Shown here: positions 38,401 through 53,400 of the stretch, piece after piece
Layout: each line of letters opens with the position of its first letter
Position numbering within the stretch: the stretch's first letter is position 1
NCBI GenBank assembly: GCA_903813345.2
Contig: CAIIXF020000003.1
Location: 19,914,931 to 19,978,930 of the forward strand
Direction of reading: 5' to 3'
DNA from: Owenia fusiformis
Lineage: Eukaryota; Annelida; Polychaeta; Sabellida; Oweniidae
DNA: 64,000 nt
Notes under the pieces: model-generated
Seen by the model: only the letters and a program-made list of their open reading frames with translations
What the model was told of the DNA's origin: nothing
The model's database searches: none
Program-made: the position numbers and the translations under genes

Positions 38401-41400
38401 AATATGTTATAAATTGGTGAAGTTATTAATGATTCAAGGTGAAAAAATAAGTGAAAAATGTTTAAATTCTCCCAAATAATAAGAATGGTACCATTCTTAT
38501 TGAAAAATAATACATTATTGTAAAAATCTTAAGTTTTCATTGAATAAAGTATGCACTTTTGTGATTTTTAGAAAATAGACATGACATGGAATGACATGAG
38601 CCAAAAATATTCTAAAATTGAAACAATTTTTTGTTTAGCCTGCTCGCTATATCTGATTCTCTCTATGCATTATCATAACTGTCATACTATTTCTTTAATA
38701 CCTTTGTTAATTGACCCCTTCGTATTAAGAAAACAACCAACAGTTTATGTTTCATCTGAAGTGATAAGTATGTATTTATGGGTCATAAAGAACAAGTTAT
38801 AATCAATTAGAAATGATGAAGTATGCAATTTATATATAAGTTTATTTAAGCTGAACATTTTCTATGATAAGGTTTGAAAAATGGTCTCAGAATTTATATC
38901 CTGAATTGAAGTATTGAATAAATCTCTGAATCATTTTGTCCAGTTATTATCCCACCGAACGAAGTTCGAGGGGGATATAGAAAAGCTGTTCATCTGTCCG
39001 TTCAGCTGTCCGTTCGTCAGTCCGTCCGTTTGTCCGTCCGTTCGTTCGTTCGTGTGTCCGGGCAATAACTCAAATACCGGTTGACGGATTTCATTCAAAT
39101 TTTATAGGATTATGCCTTATGGGTGTAGGACCTCTGCTCGAGAAGGAATTTTCAATATGGCCGCTTAATTCAAAATGGTGGCCATTTTTCGGAAAAAATA
39201 TAATCTTTAATAACTCAAATACTAGTGGATGAATTTGGTTCAAATTTTATATGCTGTTGCCTTGGTACAAAGGAGCCTTGCTCAAGAAGACATTTTCAAG
39301 ATGGCCACCAAATTTCAAAATGGTGGCCATTTTTCGTAAAAAACGTTATCTTTGATAACTCAAAGACCATTGAATGGATTTGGTTCAAATTTTAGATGCT
39401 GATGCCTAGGGACATAGGAGCTCTGCTCGAGAAAGAATTTTCAAGATGGCAGCTAAATTTCAAAATGGCGGCAATTTTTCATAAAAAAACGTTATCTTTG
39501 ATAACTCAAATACCATTGAATGTATTAGGTTAAAATTTTAGATGCTGATGCCTAGTGACATAGGAGCTCTGCTCAAGAAAGGATTTTCAAGATGGCAGCT
39601 AATTTTCAAAATGGTGGCCATTTTTTATAAAAAAAACATCTTTGATAACTCAATTACCATTGAATGGATTTGGTTCAAATTTTACATGATGATGCCTAGG
39701 GACAAAGGAGTTCTGATCGAGAAGGGATTTTCAAGGTGGTAGCTAGATTTCAAGATGGCCACCATTTTTCATAAAAGAACGTAACCTTTGATAACTCAAA
39801 TACCAGTTGACGGATTTATTTTCAAATTCTGTATGCTGATGCCTAGAGACAAAGAAGTTCTGCTCAAAAATAAATTAGTCGATGGATTTGGTTCCAATTT
39901 TATATGCTGATGTTTAGGGAAAAAGGAGATCTGCTTCAGAAGAAATTTCAAAGGCAATAGCTGAATTTCAAAATGGCTGCCATTTTTCATTAAAAAAGTA
40001 ATCTTTGATAACCCAGATACCATTGGACGGACATTCTCTGCTAAAGAAGAAATCTAAAGATGACAGCTGGCAACCATGTTTCATAAAGACATAATCTTTG
40101 ATAATTCAAATACCAGTGGATGAATTTGGCTCAATTTTTTTATCAAAACATGTTTTGTTCGGTGGGATTTGCTACTCCATGGAGTTGCTGTTTTTCTAGT
40201 TACATGAAAATTAAATGTTTATATTGATGAAATGTTACTGCTTTTAAGGCATCTTGATCAGTAGTGTCCCTAATTGATTCGAGTTCTGGTTAAAAATGAT
40301 GTTCATTTGCATTTTATTACTTTAGAAAACAATGGGGGTATAACAAAAACTTAAAGACTCAGTGTTAGCTAAGACAAATCTCTTGTATGAAACTGTCACT
40401 CCAAATTTTCTGCAGGAATTTCCAAATATCTCAGCATTGTTTTAATGAAAATTGAGATGGAGTGAAATATCAAGAGCAGTGTACTGTATATTTAGCATTG
40501 TACTGTGTTACATCTTTAGCCCTTATTATAGTCTTATTGGCTCACAGTGTGTATAACAAATTGTTTCTCTTTTGTAACCATTTGAAGGTGGTGACATTTT
40601 GTTTTGTGAATACATTGTTAAATTTTTATTGACTTTTCTCTTCCTGTTAATTTTTCATATCTATGATTATATCCTTTTATTGTACCAAAGACAAATATTT
40701 TCTATTTGATCATTACTAAAAAACACTTTGATTGAGCGTGGTAAAATGTTGATTATATTTACTGATCCAGATTAATACCACAACTGCAGAACGAAATGAA
40801 TCATTTTTCCTCTTCGAATTATAGCTTTAGTAGAATTGTTGTCTATTTTCACAGAAAATAACGATATTAAGATGTTTGATTTTAATCATACAATTTGGAG
40901 GCCGTGTCACTTTTAAAAATATAGTCTAAATAAATAAGTAATTAGGAATTAACACGATAAAATGTCACTGGTAGGCATTTATTAGAGCTTTGGAATAAGG
41001 TACACCAAATGCTGCCATCGAACACCAAATGCTGACACCAAACACCAGTTACAAAATTAGTGGCTATGATTAATAGTTGCTATGACAATAATTGACCACT
41101 TCTTTGTGTTGGTATTAAACATGAACACTTTACAAAGTGTTCATATTTTGAAAAATGTGCACTTGAACAGTACATATTATTTATTACAGTACATATAACA
41201 GTACATATTAGTATTATTACAGATACTCCATTTTGAAAGAGGTTTATCAGGTTGTGTATACATAAGCAAAGAATTATCCACTCATAAATTTCTGTAAAAC
41301 ATGGTTGTTTAATAGCACAATTCAAGTGTTTTGTTCAACTTCAAATGAATTGTAGTATTAAATACCTTGTACATAATGATTTGTCAATTATTATTCTAAA

Positions 41401-44400
41401 ACATGAGTAATATTTCATTTTGTAATTATTTGTTTTTGATGAGGTATATAGTATGTAAATATAAGTGATATGATTTCATGTTATACAGATACATTTATAG
41501 TTAAATGATAAGGCATTAAATTCTCATTATGAAAGAGTGTAAAGTAGTTATTCAGTTATATTGTGAAAGTAAATGTATGGCAACATAACCATACTGTAAT
41601 TTTTATCTTTTGTATATCAGGGTTATGGTAACATTTATGAACATTAATCCAGAACATTTGAATCTCACTAGAATATTCTGTTAAGTCAATGGAGCAAGTG
41701 AGCTAAAAATATTTCAAGAGACATTGCGTGCAGATAAAATATGTGGGGTGATGATTAAATTAGTGTCCGAATTTTACGCTCTTCTACCAAAGGAAACAAA
41801 ATTGAATTTGGCAATTGAAATGGATTAATCAGATTTAGGGAATATCGGCTTTTTGAACTCTGATTTATGTTGGTATTGGGTATATTGGTCAGGTTTTATG
41901 TTAGATTAAGTAGGATCATCTATCAATTAGTATTTTCATACCTAGATCCTATTAATACAGTGGAACTTGTATATCCAAACATGTCTCTGGAGTGAACGCC
42001 TCTCAATATGAAAACTTTTGGTGTTTGGTATCTGTCATGTAACAAATGGCAGTTAGTGACATTTTGCATGTTAATGCCTTGTTATTTTCTATTGACTTCG
42101 TGCGAAACACTTGTCATTCCACCATAAATAATTGAACAAACATCGGTTAAGTTTCAGAGTAAAAATTGTTAAGGTGTAAAAAATGGTTAAAGATGGATAT
42201 CAGTTTAGCTGCAATAAATGGTAATGCCAAGATGGAAAATTAGAGTAAGTGGGCAATGTAGTCTACAATTGATATTTGATTGGCTACCATGGATGTAGCT
42301 CACTGTGAGGTAGCAGGCCAGGTGATTGCCTTGTCATATTGTTTAGCCAGTTTTAAACTTAAGTTTTATCTAGCTGCCCAACCCTATTTAAATTTGCCTT
42401 TTTTGATCCAAGCTATGCCACTATATACCCCTTTGTTTTTTTTATTTTTTTTTATATATACCTGGTATCTGCAGCACTAACTTGGTGGTGGTCATTATAC
42501 TCCTGCTTCATTCTTAGCTATCTCGAAGGATCAGTGGACTATTAGGCCAGTGGCAACTTGTACATACAGAACCTGAAGCTTTAGCTTGAATGGATCAACT
42601 ATCATTGCTGCATGCCCAACCCATTATATACACCATATATACACTAACATAGGATATGAGTTATATTCCATGCATGGATAATCTCAGGAGTTGGTCTTGT
42701 TTCAAGTCTCCAGACCCCCTTCCCCTTTATTCACCTTCAGATATGTTTAGTTTGGGGGAGGGGTCATGGGGGCTTGTAGCTAGACTATGGTCATGAAACA
42801 TGTTCAAAGAGAAAAAAACATAAAACAAAAACATGATCAAAAGGAAATCAAAATGTTTATTTTATGCCTCAGTCACATTTGATCTGTGGCAACCATACAA
42901 CAGCCATAGCTTCTAAAAATCGAGAGAAATATGCAGCATAAAATACAGGGATAAGCAGTACAATGTAGATTATCTATATCGATTTTGTGAAGCTACGGCC
43001 GCCGTAGAGCATATGTGACTGAGCCATTATTCGTGTATTTTGTGTTTTTTCTCTCAACTAAAGCTTGGAATTCTCTGACTCTTGTATGTTTTGAAAGAGT
43101 TTGAAAATTACTAACCATACATGACTTGCATTTCTGATTCTTGCTTTGTAATAGCCTTGAGCAATTATCAATAATTAAGTATAAGATTTTTATTGATACA
43201 GATTTTTGAAATAAAAGACTTGTTTTATATTATTACTATTTTTAGCTCACATGGTGAGCTTTTGCAATCACTCACTTATCCGTCTGTCTGTCCGTCCGTC
43301 CGTACGTCTGTCTGTCTGTCCGTCAACAATAGTGGCATGTTTTAAAACCTCTGTCGATAGGATTCCTGTTTTAAGTTATTTCTGTTCAAGATCAATACAG
43401 AAAACTCCCCTATGACTCCTGGTTCAAAAGCTCGCCTATTTTCAAAATGGCCGTCACTTTTGTCTCGCGAAATTCACTTTTGACCCATTTCCTAGCTTTA
43501 CAAATAATTTCAGGTGTCCTACACTGTAAAAATCCATGTCAATGTAAAGGGTAGATATATGTTATAATATTGTTACAAAAAATCAGCGAAAAATTATATC
43601 CATTTTCTTATTTTCAGCCATTTTAGTTAACATTGATTTGTCTATCTGACTCGCGAAATCCACTTTTCGTCAATAACAGTGGCACGTTTTAAAACCTCTG
43701 TCGATAGGATTCCTGTTTTAAGTTATTTCTGTTCAACATCAATACAGAAAACTCCCCTATGACTCCTGGTTCAAAAGCTCGCCTATTTTCAAAATGGCCG
43801 CCATTTTTGTCTCGCGAAATTCACTTTTGACCCATTTCCTAGCTTTACAAATAATTTCAAGTGTCCTACTTTGTAAAAATCCATGTCAATGTAAAGAGAA
43901 GATGTATGAAATAATTTTGTTACGAGAAATCAGCGAAAAATTATATCCATTTTTTTATTTTCAGCCATTTTAGTTAACATTGATTTGTCCATCTGTCTCG
44001 CAAAATCCACTTTTGGACCATTTACCTTAAACCCTCTGTCGATAGGATTCCAGTTTTAAGTTAATTTTGTTCAACATCAATACAAAAAACTCTCCTATGA
44101 CTCTTGGTTCAAAAGCTCGTCTATTTTCAAAATGGTCGCCATTCTTGTTTCGCGAAATTCACTTTTTGCCCATTTCCTAGCTTTACAAATAATTTCGGCT
44201 GTCCTGCATTGTAAAAAGCCATGTCACTGTAAAGAGTAGTTGTATGAAATAATTTTGTTACAAAAAATCGGCAAAATATTATATCTGTTTTTTTATTTTC
44301 AGCCATTTTAGTTAACATTGATTTGTTCATCTGTCTCGCGAAATCCTCTTTTGGACCATTTACTTAAAACCTCTGTCGATAGGATTCCAGTTTCATGTTA

Positions 44401-47400
44401 TTTTTTTTCAACATCAATACAAAAAAACTCCCCTTTGACTCCTGGTTCAAAAGCTTGCCTGATTTCAAAATGGTCGTCATTTTTGTCTCGCGAAATTCAA
44501 TTTTGGCCCATTTCCTAGCTATACAAATAATTTCAGGTGTCTTGCATTGCAAAAAGCCATGTCACTGTAAAGAGTAGTTGTATGAAATAATTTTGTTCCA
44601 AATAATTGAAAAAAAATTATATCCGTTTTTTTTTCAGCAATTTTACTTAACATCGATTTGTCCATCTGTCTCTCCGTCAGTCCAAAATAGTGGCAAGTGG
44701 CTTGAAATAATTTTGTTACAAAAAATCAGCAAAAAATTATATCCGTTTTTTTCTGTCACCATGTGAGCCCAGTACCCACGGTACTAATTTTATATGATAT
44801 TATTATATTACAATTTACATACACATGCATCTATTGATCTGTTTAGAGTGACAGTTCAGAACATAGTTCCACTTAGAAATAGTAACAAATGGTTGAAATA
44901 AATTCTTAATCAATATAATTTATTTCTGTTGTTGTCTCTGAGCAGATCTTACACATGGCTGATTCATAACTAGCTCATTCATTTGGTCTGATTGATTTTG
45001 ATAAAAGACCATTATAATGAGCCCATAATGAAGATGGCATTTTAAAATGTATTTTTACCTGAATGTCTGTTGTAATATGTTATTGTTGTCTTATTCCAGG
45101 CGAGAACCAACAGAGTAAGGAGAACGACCCACTTACAACTAATGAAGTTGATCTTGAAGGAATCCATTCTGAGAAGCATCTGGCCCTATATCAGGTAGGT
45201 TGGGTAAATTTATTAGACTACCCATAAGGATCTTCTTATCAATATATTATTAATTTAACTATACAGTAAATGCTTTGTTAGTAGAACACCTTGAGATACC
45301 TCAAAAGTTGTTCTAATTATATAGAAGTATTCTACCTATAGAGGTGTTCTACTTATGAGAGGTATTCCGCTTATATAGGTGTTCCACGTATGGAGGTGTT
45401 CTTCTTTACAATCTCTACTGTACTTACTTCAAATACTGTATCTGTACCTTGAATAAAATGTGATTCTTTATTCAGGATGAGTTTAAACAGCGGCCAAAGG
45501 TGGCCAATGTTATCAACGGCCTCGCAAACTTTAATGCAATGGGGATCATGCCAAGTGAAACAGAGAGGGAAAAGATGGAAGAGGGTGCTGGTAAACCAAA
45601 ATCTGTAAGTAAATAAAAGAGTATGACGCCTTTTTTGAAAATTGGTCATTTTGCAATTATCGTGAATCTTATAATGTCCCATGATTGTGATTTTATGTTA
45701 ATTATATACAGCAATGAAATAATATTTTGTAATCAATATCAATCACTATGAAAAACTATGATTGTTTCAAAAATGTCTTTTTCTAGGTCATAGTAATCTC
45801 AAATGAAAAACTATTTCTAATTCGTGTGTATTGTAAGAACATTTGCCAGGGGTCTTTTATATGTATATAATATAATTATATGAAATTTGTGAATTTAATT
45901 ATCTTTTCTGCAAATACTTCCTGTATATTCCTTCATGTAAACAGAATTATTACCACCTTGCCGGGCCAGTTCTAGGGGTTTTAGTGCTAGTTTAGAAGGC
46001 ATTCATTTTACTATATCGACCTGAGCAATATATGACATCATAGTGGTGGTCCATATAGCATTTTAGACCGGTCGAGAATGCATTTAACGAACGTTTAACA
46101 ATTTTCCCCGGGAAATTAGATATCGTTCAGTACATAGGTTTTCTTCCTGTTTCAGTCCTGGTCGTTAACGGTGGTAATAATACTAAAAATGTCATTTCTA
46201 CGGGCCCTCGGTCCAATCTTTCACTATATTGCCCTTCGAAATGACGTTAATGTACTAATGGCGCAAAACATACAGTTGACGTTATTGAGGATCTTCTGAT
46301 TTAATTATTTTGAATATATATTGTACATGTAAAACAGGAGAGGTTTTAGTATTAACTAAATTACTGTTAAAAGCTTTTTTTCATAGGAGATTATTACAAA
46401 CTTGACACTTGACATAAGATAATATTGAAATATTATTGTAATATATTATATTGTATATAAAGTGGTTCGTATTTTTGCAATTTGAAAGCTTTTTGACATG
46501 TCTTAGGAGATGTTTTTTCATTATTAGGCTTAGAAATTATGTCCGGTTATGTTCCGGCACTGTTTGTTAAAAACAAGGTATCATAAAAGAGTGTTGATGC
46601 ATCCTCATTCATTCTGTGCACAAATATTAATCTAGATTGGAATTAGAATATCACAGAAATTTAAATGGCTTATTAAAAATTTCAATCTAACAGTTATTTG
46701 TGTGTTTGCGTTATGTATGGCCATTCCAGTTATTTCAAATTTTTGTCAAATTTCATTGAAACTCTTTATCACTCTCTTTTAGTAGTAGGTAATAATTTCA
46801 GATTTTGAACTAAATCGATTAAAAAATTTCTGCCTTTAAAACTGCTTTGTGAGAATAAATGCATACTAACATCTGATTTTTACTCTGCATGAATTCAGCT
46901 CCAAACCTGGTTATATTTTACATTTGTATGAGTTCCTCACATTCTGGTTTTTCAGAGCTCCTTTTTAACTAGTTCTCCTCCAGAGGTAGGAAAAGCTGAA
47001 CCCACAATAAGTTCTACCATCTTCCATCAAAGCATTTATTATTCAAATAAAATCTGTAAAAATTCTACTACATGTACATTTACAAGTATATTGTACATCT
47101 TTGAATGATAATGTAAATCTGAAAAATATAATTGCAATGCTCCAATGAAGTTCAGTCTGATACACAGCTTTAAGAATAACACAAGGTCAATTTAGGCACT
47201 AGGACTCTGTTGATGGGGGTTTGAGTCTATTATTGTGGCTGTGTATAAGACTGTGTTTTCTTGATTATTTGGTTAACCTAATGCAATTGTTATGTCACCA
47301 CCAGAAATGGTGACATTTTGTTAAATTCTCCAACTTTTGTGTGGTGGCATTTAGCAGTTGCTTGTCAATTGGTTTTCGGTATTTGTAACAAATGATAGGT

Positions 47401-50400
47401 GGTGACATTTTGCATGATAATGCCTTGTATGCATTATATAGAGTAAGTAATATACTGGTGTTTTATGAAAATTCATTTTGCCACACTTAACTAAGGAAAT
47501 TGTCACATCTTAAAAATCAATTTCTTATTAGACTCCAGATGTCAATCTGGAGTCTATTGTTTTTGCCAGTATTCTTCTTCTTTATTCTTATTCTTCTTCT
47601 TATTATTATTCTTCTACAAACGTTTTCTCCTTAACTAGAAGACATTGAGCCAAGTCCTGTATATGGTCAATTTAGGTCCAGTATCTAGTTTCTGGGAAAT
47701 TGGGTCAATTTTTTATCTAGGTCAAAGGTCAAGAACTAGGTCAAATCCAGTACTTTGTCACTTTTTTCAATTTTCTCAGTTTCAATCTTCTGGTTCGGAA
47801 GTTATGGCGTTTTGAAAACTCAAAAATCGCTAAATTTTGTGCCCATGTAAAGTCAATGGGAAAAAAGATTTTTTTGAAGTGAAAAATACGAAATATAGAC
47901 TTAGTTCAGCTTAATTTAATGAAAGGCTTCAAAAGAAGGGGACCTCAAAAGCCATCTAGCTTCAGAATTTGGACACCAAAATTCCTAGGTCAAAATCTAG
48001 GTCAAATTCAAAGTTTTTCCTTATTTTTGCGATTCTGACACTACAGATTAATTATATTCTTCGAAATTTTGTATACATGTAGCCAAGAGTGTGCTAATAG
48101 TGTTAGCCTTTTGCCGTCAGAAAGTATTTTGCCCCACTTTTGAGATATGGTGTCCGAAAAGTAGGTCAAAATAAAAAATTCTCCAAATTTGACGTTTGAG
48201 TTATGAATTAAGTATAGAATTTTCTCAGGAAGACGAATCTGCAAACCAAATTTCGATTCGACTTCCGGTTCTGAAGAAATGGCGTGTCCGAAAAGTAGGT
48301 CAAAATAAAAATTCGCCAAATTTAACGTATGAGTTATGAATTAGGAGTAGAATTTTGTCAGGAATCCGAATCTGCAAATCAAATTTCGATCCGACTTCCG
48401 GTTCGGAAGTTATGGCGTTTTGAAATTTCAAGAAAAATCGATCTGATGGTATCCTGATAGAAAGTCAAGAGTAGAGAAGAAAATATTGAAAAATGCATCC
48501 ATCCTTCCTTTCTGATCCTATCCTATCCTTCCTATCTACCCTTGCTTCGTATCCTCTCCTTCCTATCCTTCCTATTCTATCCCTTCTTCCTATTCTATTC
48601 TATCCTTCTTTCCTATTCTATCCTATCGTTCCTTCCTATTCTATCCTATCCTTCCTTCCTTTTTCATCCATCCATCTTTTGCTGGATGACTTAGCTTATT
48701 TTGGATGACTTGGCTTATTCTGGATGACTCGGCTAAAAAAAGTCTATTAGTCAATAATGCCAATTGATGAAAGCAAGGGAAATAGATATTCTTTAAACTA
48801 TTCATTTTACCCCAGCCTGGAATTTCTGTGAACATTTAAGTCTTAGGTTACAGTCAAGGTGTACAATTCATCCAGTTGACCTCTTGAGAGGTTAAAAAAT
48901 AACATAATAATTTTCTTTTTTTGCATTTTAGAACAAACTGGGGACATTACTAGGGGTATACCTACCATGTATTCAGAACATATTTGGTGTTATCCTGTTC
49001 ATCCGTATGACGTGGATCGTTGGTACAGCTGGATGGCTAGAGGGCTTCTTTATCGTCTTTATATGCTGCTGCACTGTAAGTAACACATATCTACACCCTC
49101 AATTTGCACTTTGAAACCATAGTCCCGTATGGCACATAAGATGTCTACTTATATTCTGTACCAAATTAAGGCATTGAAAGACCAGAAGTTTACACATCAA
49201 CATTAATTAAAAAATGAGTTAAATTGTCAACCTACATTTAATGGTATAATACATTTTGCCAGTTCATTTTAATCAGATATATCTTCAATTTTTGGTGAGA
49301 ACCATTTTCCAATTACTGTCAATATCAGACTGACCTATTCACTTCAGACTAAGCCCATTATCTTAAGTTGAAATTTCAATTCATTAATCTTGACCAAAAC
49401 AAAATGAAATCTTTGTTCAATTTCATTTCATTTAGTTTAATGCATAATTAATAAGCATCAGTTTTTATATCTAGGTAATATGCATTGTACATTATGTACG
49501 TAGGATTGTATATCAAATGGAAGCTTGTATGAGTGTTCAAAAAAAACTTCAAAAATGTAACAAATTGTCAGTTTATAATTATCCGCTACTTGAATCTCGA
49601 GAGAAAAATCATCCAGCATCCATCACAATAGTATAATAATAATCACTAGAAAAGGAAATTGGTTGTAACTTTGTTTTAATTCCTTAGAGATTAGAAGATG
49701 GGAACGCTGCCTGAAGGGTATCTTTCATATTAGCAAGACTTAATTTCATTTTTTAAAGTAAATTGTCTAGACTTGACACATTTGAGCTAGTTTCTGAACC
49801 TAAAGTATTTACTGATCATTGCACTTTGGGCCAGCAAAGGAGATCATCAATCCCATAATTCTAGTGTATTTAATCTGTAGAGTCCTCTGTTTATTGGCTG
49901 ATTATCCCATCGAACGAAGTTCGGAGGGATATAGGGAACACCTCCGTCCGTCCGTCCGTCCGTCCGTACGTCCGTACGTACGTCTGTACGTACGTCCGTC
50001 CGTCCGTCCGTCCGGGCAATAACTCAAATACCGTTGACCCGATTTTATTCATATTTTGTACACATATACCCTATGGGGGTAGAAGTTCTGCTCGAAAGCT
50101 GATTTTCAAAGTGGCCACTCATTTAAAAATGGCGGCCATTTTAGTGCCGATTTTACAGTAATTTAGGTGCAATATGTAAAACTGTAATAGCAATATGTTT
50201 TAAATGTAAAAAAATTATATAGGACATTAATAAAGCTAGAAATGTAGATATTAAAAAAGCACATGGCAGCCATCTTGAAAAATGGCGGCTTTTACTCGTT
50301 ATTTTACGATTTTTGCTGTAACTCGAAAAGTAGTGGAGCGATTTTGTTCATATTTGGTATGTGAATACTATAGGCATGGCACACTGTCTAATGACACTTT

Positions 50401-53400
50401 TGGTAGAAGGCGGCCATTTTGAAAAATGGCGGACATTTTGAAAAATGGCCGCCATTTTAACTTATTTTTGTAAAACTCGAAAAGTAGTGGAGCGATTTTG
50501 TTCATATTTGGTATGTGAATACGTATAAGCATGGCACACTGTCTAATGACACTTTTGGTAGAGGGCGATCATTTTTCAAAATGGCCGCCATTTTAACGTA
50601 TTTTACTATAACTCGAAAAGTAGTGGAGCGATTTTGTTCATATTCGGTATGTGAATACGTATCAGCATGGCACACTGTTTAATGACACTTTTGGTAGAAG
50701 GCGGCCATTTTTCAAAATGGCCGCCGTTTTAACGTTTTTTACTATAACTCGAAAAGTAGTGGAGCGATTTTGTTCATATTTGGTATGTGAATATTATAAG
50801 CATGGCACACTGTCTAATGACACTTTTGGTAGAAGGTGCCCGTTTTGAAAAATGTTCGATGGGATTCGCTACGCTTTGGCGTTGCCGTTGTTCTGGTTCA
50901 GTTTTACATGTGACATTTTTGGTTCAAATTAATTTTCCTCCTCTCAAAAGCCAAGACACTGTAATACACAATAAGGAAACAGATGTCGTAAAAGATGGAA
51001 CGTTTCAAGGCTCATAAAGGCTTAATGACAATTATGATGAATTTCTTTTTTGAAAAAGTGACACATAATCATGACGCTGCATTAACATCTCTCTTTGGAG
51101 AGACACATTAACACTCAGTTCCGTCAAAATTCCTTTTGGGGATAGAACTGTTTATATGTTTTTGTTCGTGACTTGCTTCATTCATTATTCTAATCCACAT
51201 TTAGTGTCTTCCAGGGGAAGTTATTTGTCAGCGTTATTGTGAATTTGAATGGATACAACGGTTCGCAATAAAGAGCTAAGTGCCTATAGCTGGGTACTTA
51301 ATAAATGGCATTTAATACACATTACATTACCGAACTTAAACATACTAAGTTCCAAGGCTTTGTTTTAATGGTTTCCCATATAAGCAAATGACATAATTCT
51401 GAATTCCACAAACCAAAAATTATTCTCCCAATCATCAAAATTAGATAGGAGTATTAGTGAATTTTTGTTAATTTGTGATACCTTTGAAGACAATATTTTA
51501 CCAATTTTCTGATTTGTAACTTGGTTATCCAAAATGGCTGCCCGATGTAGAATTTCTCAGTTTCATGAATTTCTGAGGAGCCATTATAATCAGAGAGTTT
51601 TGTAGTGGATTACCAACAGCCTCGTTGAATAAATAATTTAATAATCCAGAGTATCAAATGTGAGACGATTGCATTCCCGTTGTGTTTGATGTGTCACTTT
51701 CTTTCAAACACTAGAACCCAATGCAAATATTTTACTTGGCAGGTTTAAAAAAAATCCCAAGAGATTCGCTGATTGAATTTTTCACCAATGAATTGATATC
51801 TCATTGTATTGCAATGTTAGTTATCCATAATTTACTGCTTCTTTTTTCAAATATATCACAGTGAAGGATTAATTGTAGAGATTCCAAGAAATGATTTATT
51901 CAAGGGCTTTGTTTTACATTATAGATTCATTCTCATGATAAGGCTTAAGATTTCATTTGTCAAATTGCTAGGTCATTGGCCTACTAATAAATCATCTGAC
52001 TGATCTTTTATTAGGTTAACATCCTCTGGATTCATTTTTATTCTTTACTGATGGGATGTAGTTGTCTACATGGCAATGTGATCATGCTTGTGATCATTTT
52101 CCTCATTGATTGTAGTGGTCTTCAACTTTTTTGTGATTTCATGAAAACTGTTTTCTTTGGATTCAGGGACGCGATGCAGTTGATCAAATTTTACAGCTGA
52201 TTAACTTTTTGGCAACAATTTTGTTTCCTGTTTGTCGTTTTAGAAGTTTCTTGATAAGTCCTGTCATTGTAGTTCCAGGAAAAGAGACCGTCGGATTTTC
52301 TTTAAATTGGTGTTTGGTGTTCAGCGTCCTGTGTCTGTAACAAATGGCAGATTGTGACATATTAGGTGTTAATGCTTTGTTAAATTCATGTCATGTACCT
52401 TGTTCTTTTTATTGTTAGTATTTGGAATTAAGGAGTGGGATCACATTAAACAATACATAGCCCCAATCAAAGAAATTTTAAAAAAATTATTTAGTTCTCA
52501 AATTGTTGTCAAAAAAGATCTTTATGAGTGAATAATCATTATGATAAATTGAATACTAGTAAATAGTTTTTAGCCTGTTATGGTGAGATAATGTTTTTAT
52601 CTATACCACAATTTATTCCAATATTTTGACAATATCTAATCTTCTAATCTTTACTATTTATTGACTGGGATTTTGATTGGATTGTGGCAGAATAAATATT
52701 TTTGGGAATTCAATTAAAAAATTAGCAGGAGTTCATAAAAATGAAACCCAAATACTTACTGGTAACTTTAATTTTGGCACATTGTATCTTTAACTACATT
52801 TTGAGAAAACTTTGATAGATAGATTTTTTTATTTCAATCAAATCAGGCTATATTTGAAGTTGTAATTCAGTATCAATCAAGTGGTCCCCCTCCGGTATAA
52901 AAACCCAACTTGACCCAAACAACACGTAAAACAAGTTGAACTAATTGACTTCTCTACAAATTCTGTGAGATAAATCCTTTGATGGGATAGCCTATTTCAT
53001 TGGTTTCACATCTTCCATTGAGTGAAACTTTCTCCCTTAGAGTCTCTACTATAGACTAGCTTGACATAACTTTTCTGATTGATTTGCTCATCGAAATTGA
53101 CTAGATTTGACAGATGGAAAAATCTTTAGAACTTTTTAACCTGTTCTTTCCAGTGAATTAGATGAAGGATATTTGACATTTCTAGCTCTTCATCTTCATT
53201 TTGTTCTTGAAATAATCTGAAGGAATATTAAAGGGCAACATTTGAGATAAAATTACTAAAATAACAAATAGAGTAAAATGCACTCATATCGGCATTATTG
53301 CATGTGTTCTGTCAATTTTGTTACGAAGCATATTACTTTTTATAAGTCTCTCAAATAACGTCTTCATTATTTATTCATCACATCGTGGCCACTAAATGTA

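Noticed and set aside
38943-40200. Frames on both strands in P1
   Set aside because: Products of the core tandem repeats; no transposase motifs.
43244-44786. Several 60-70 codon frames on both strands
   Set aside because: They come from the 340 bp core repeats of element P3, not from genes.
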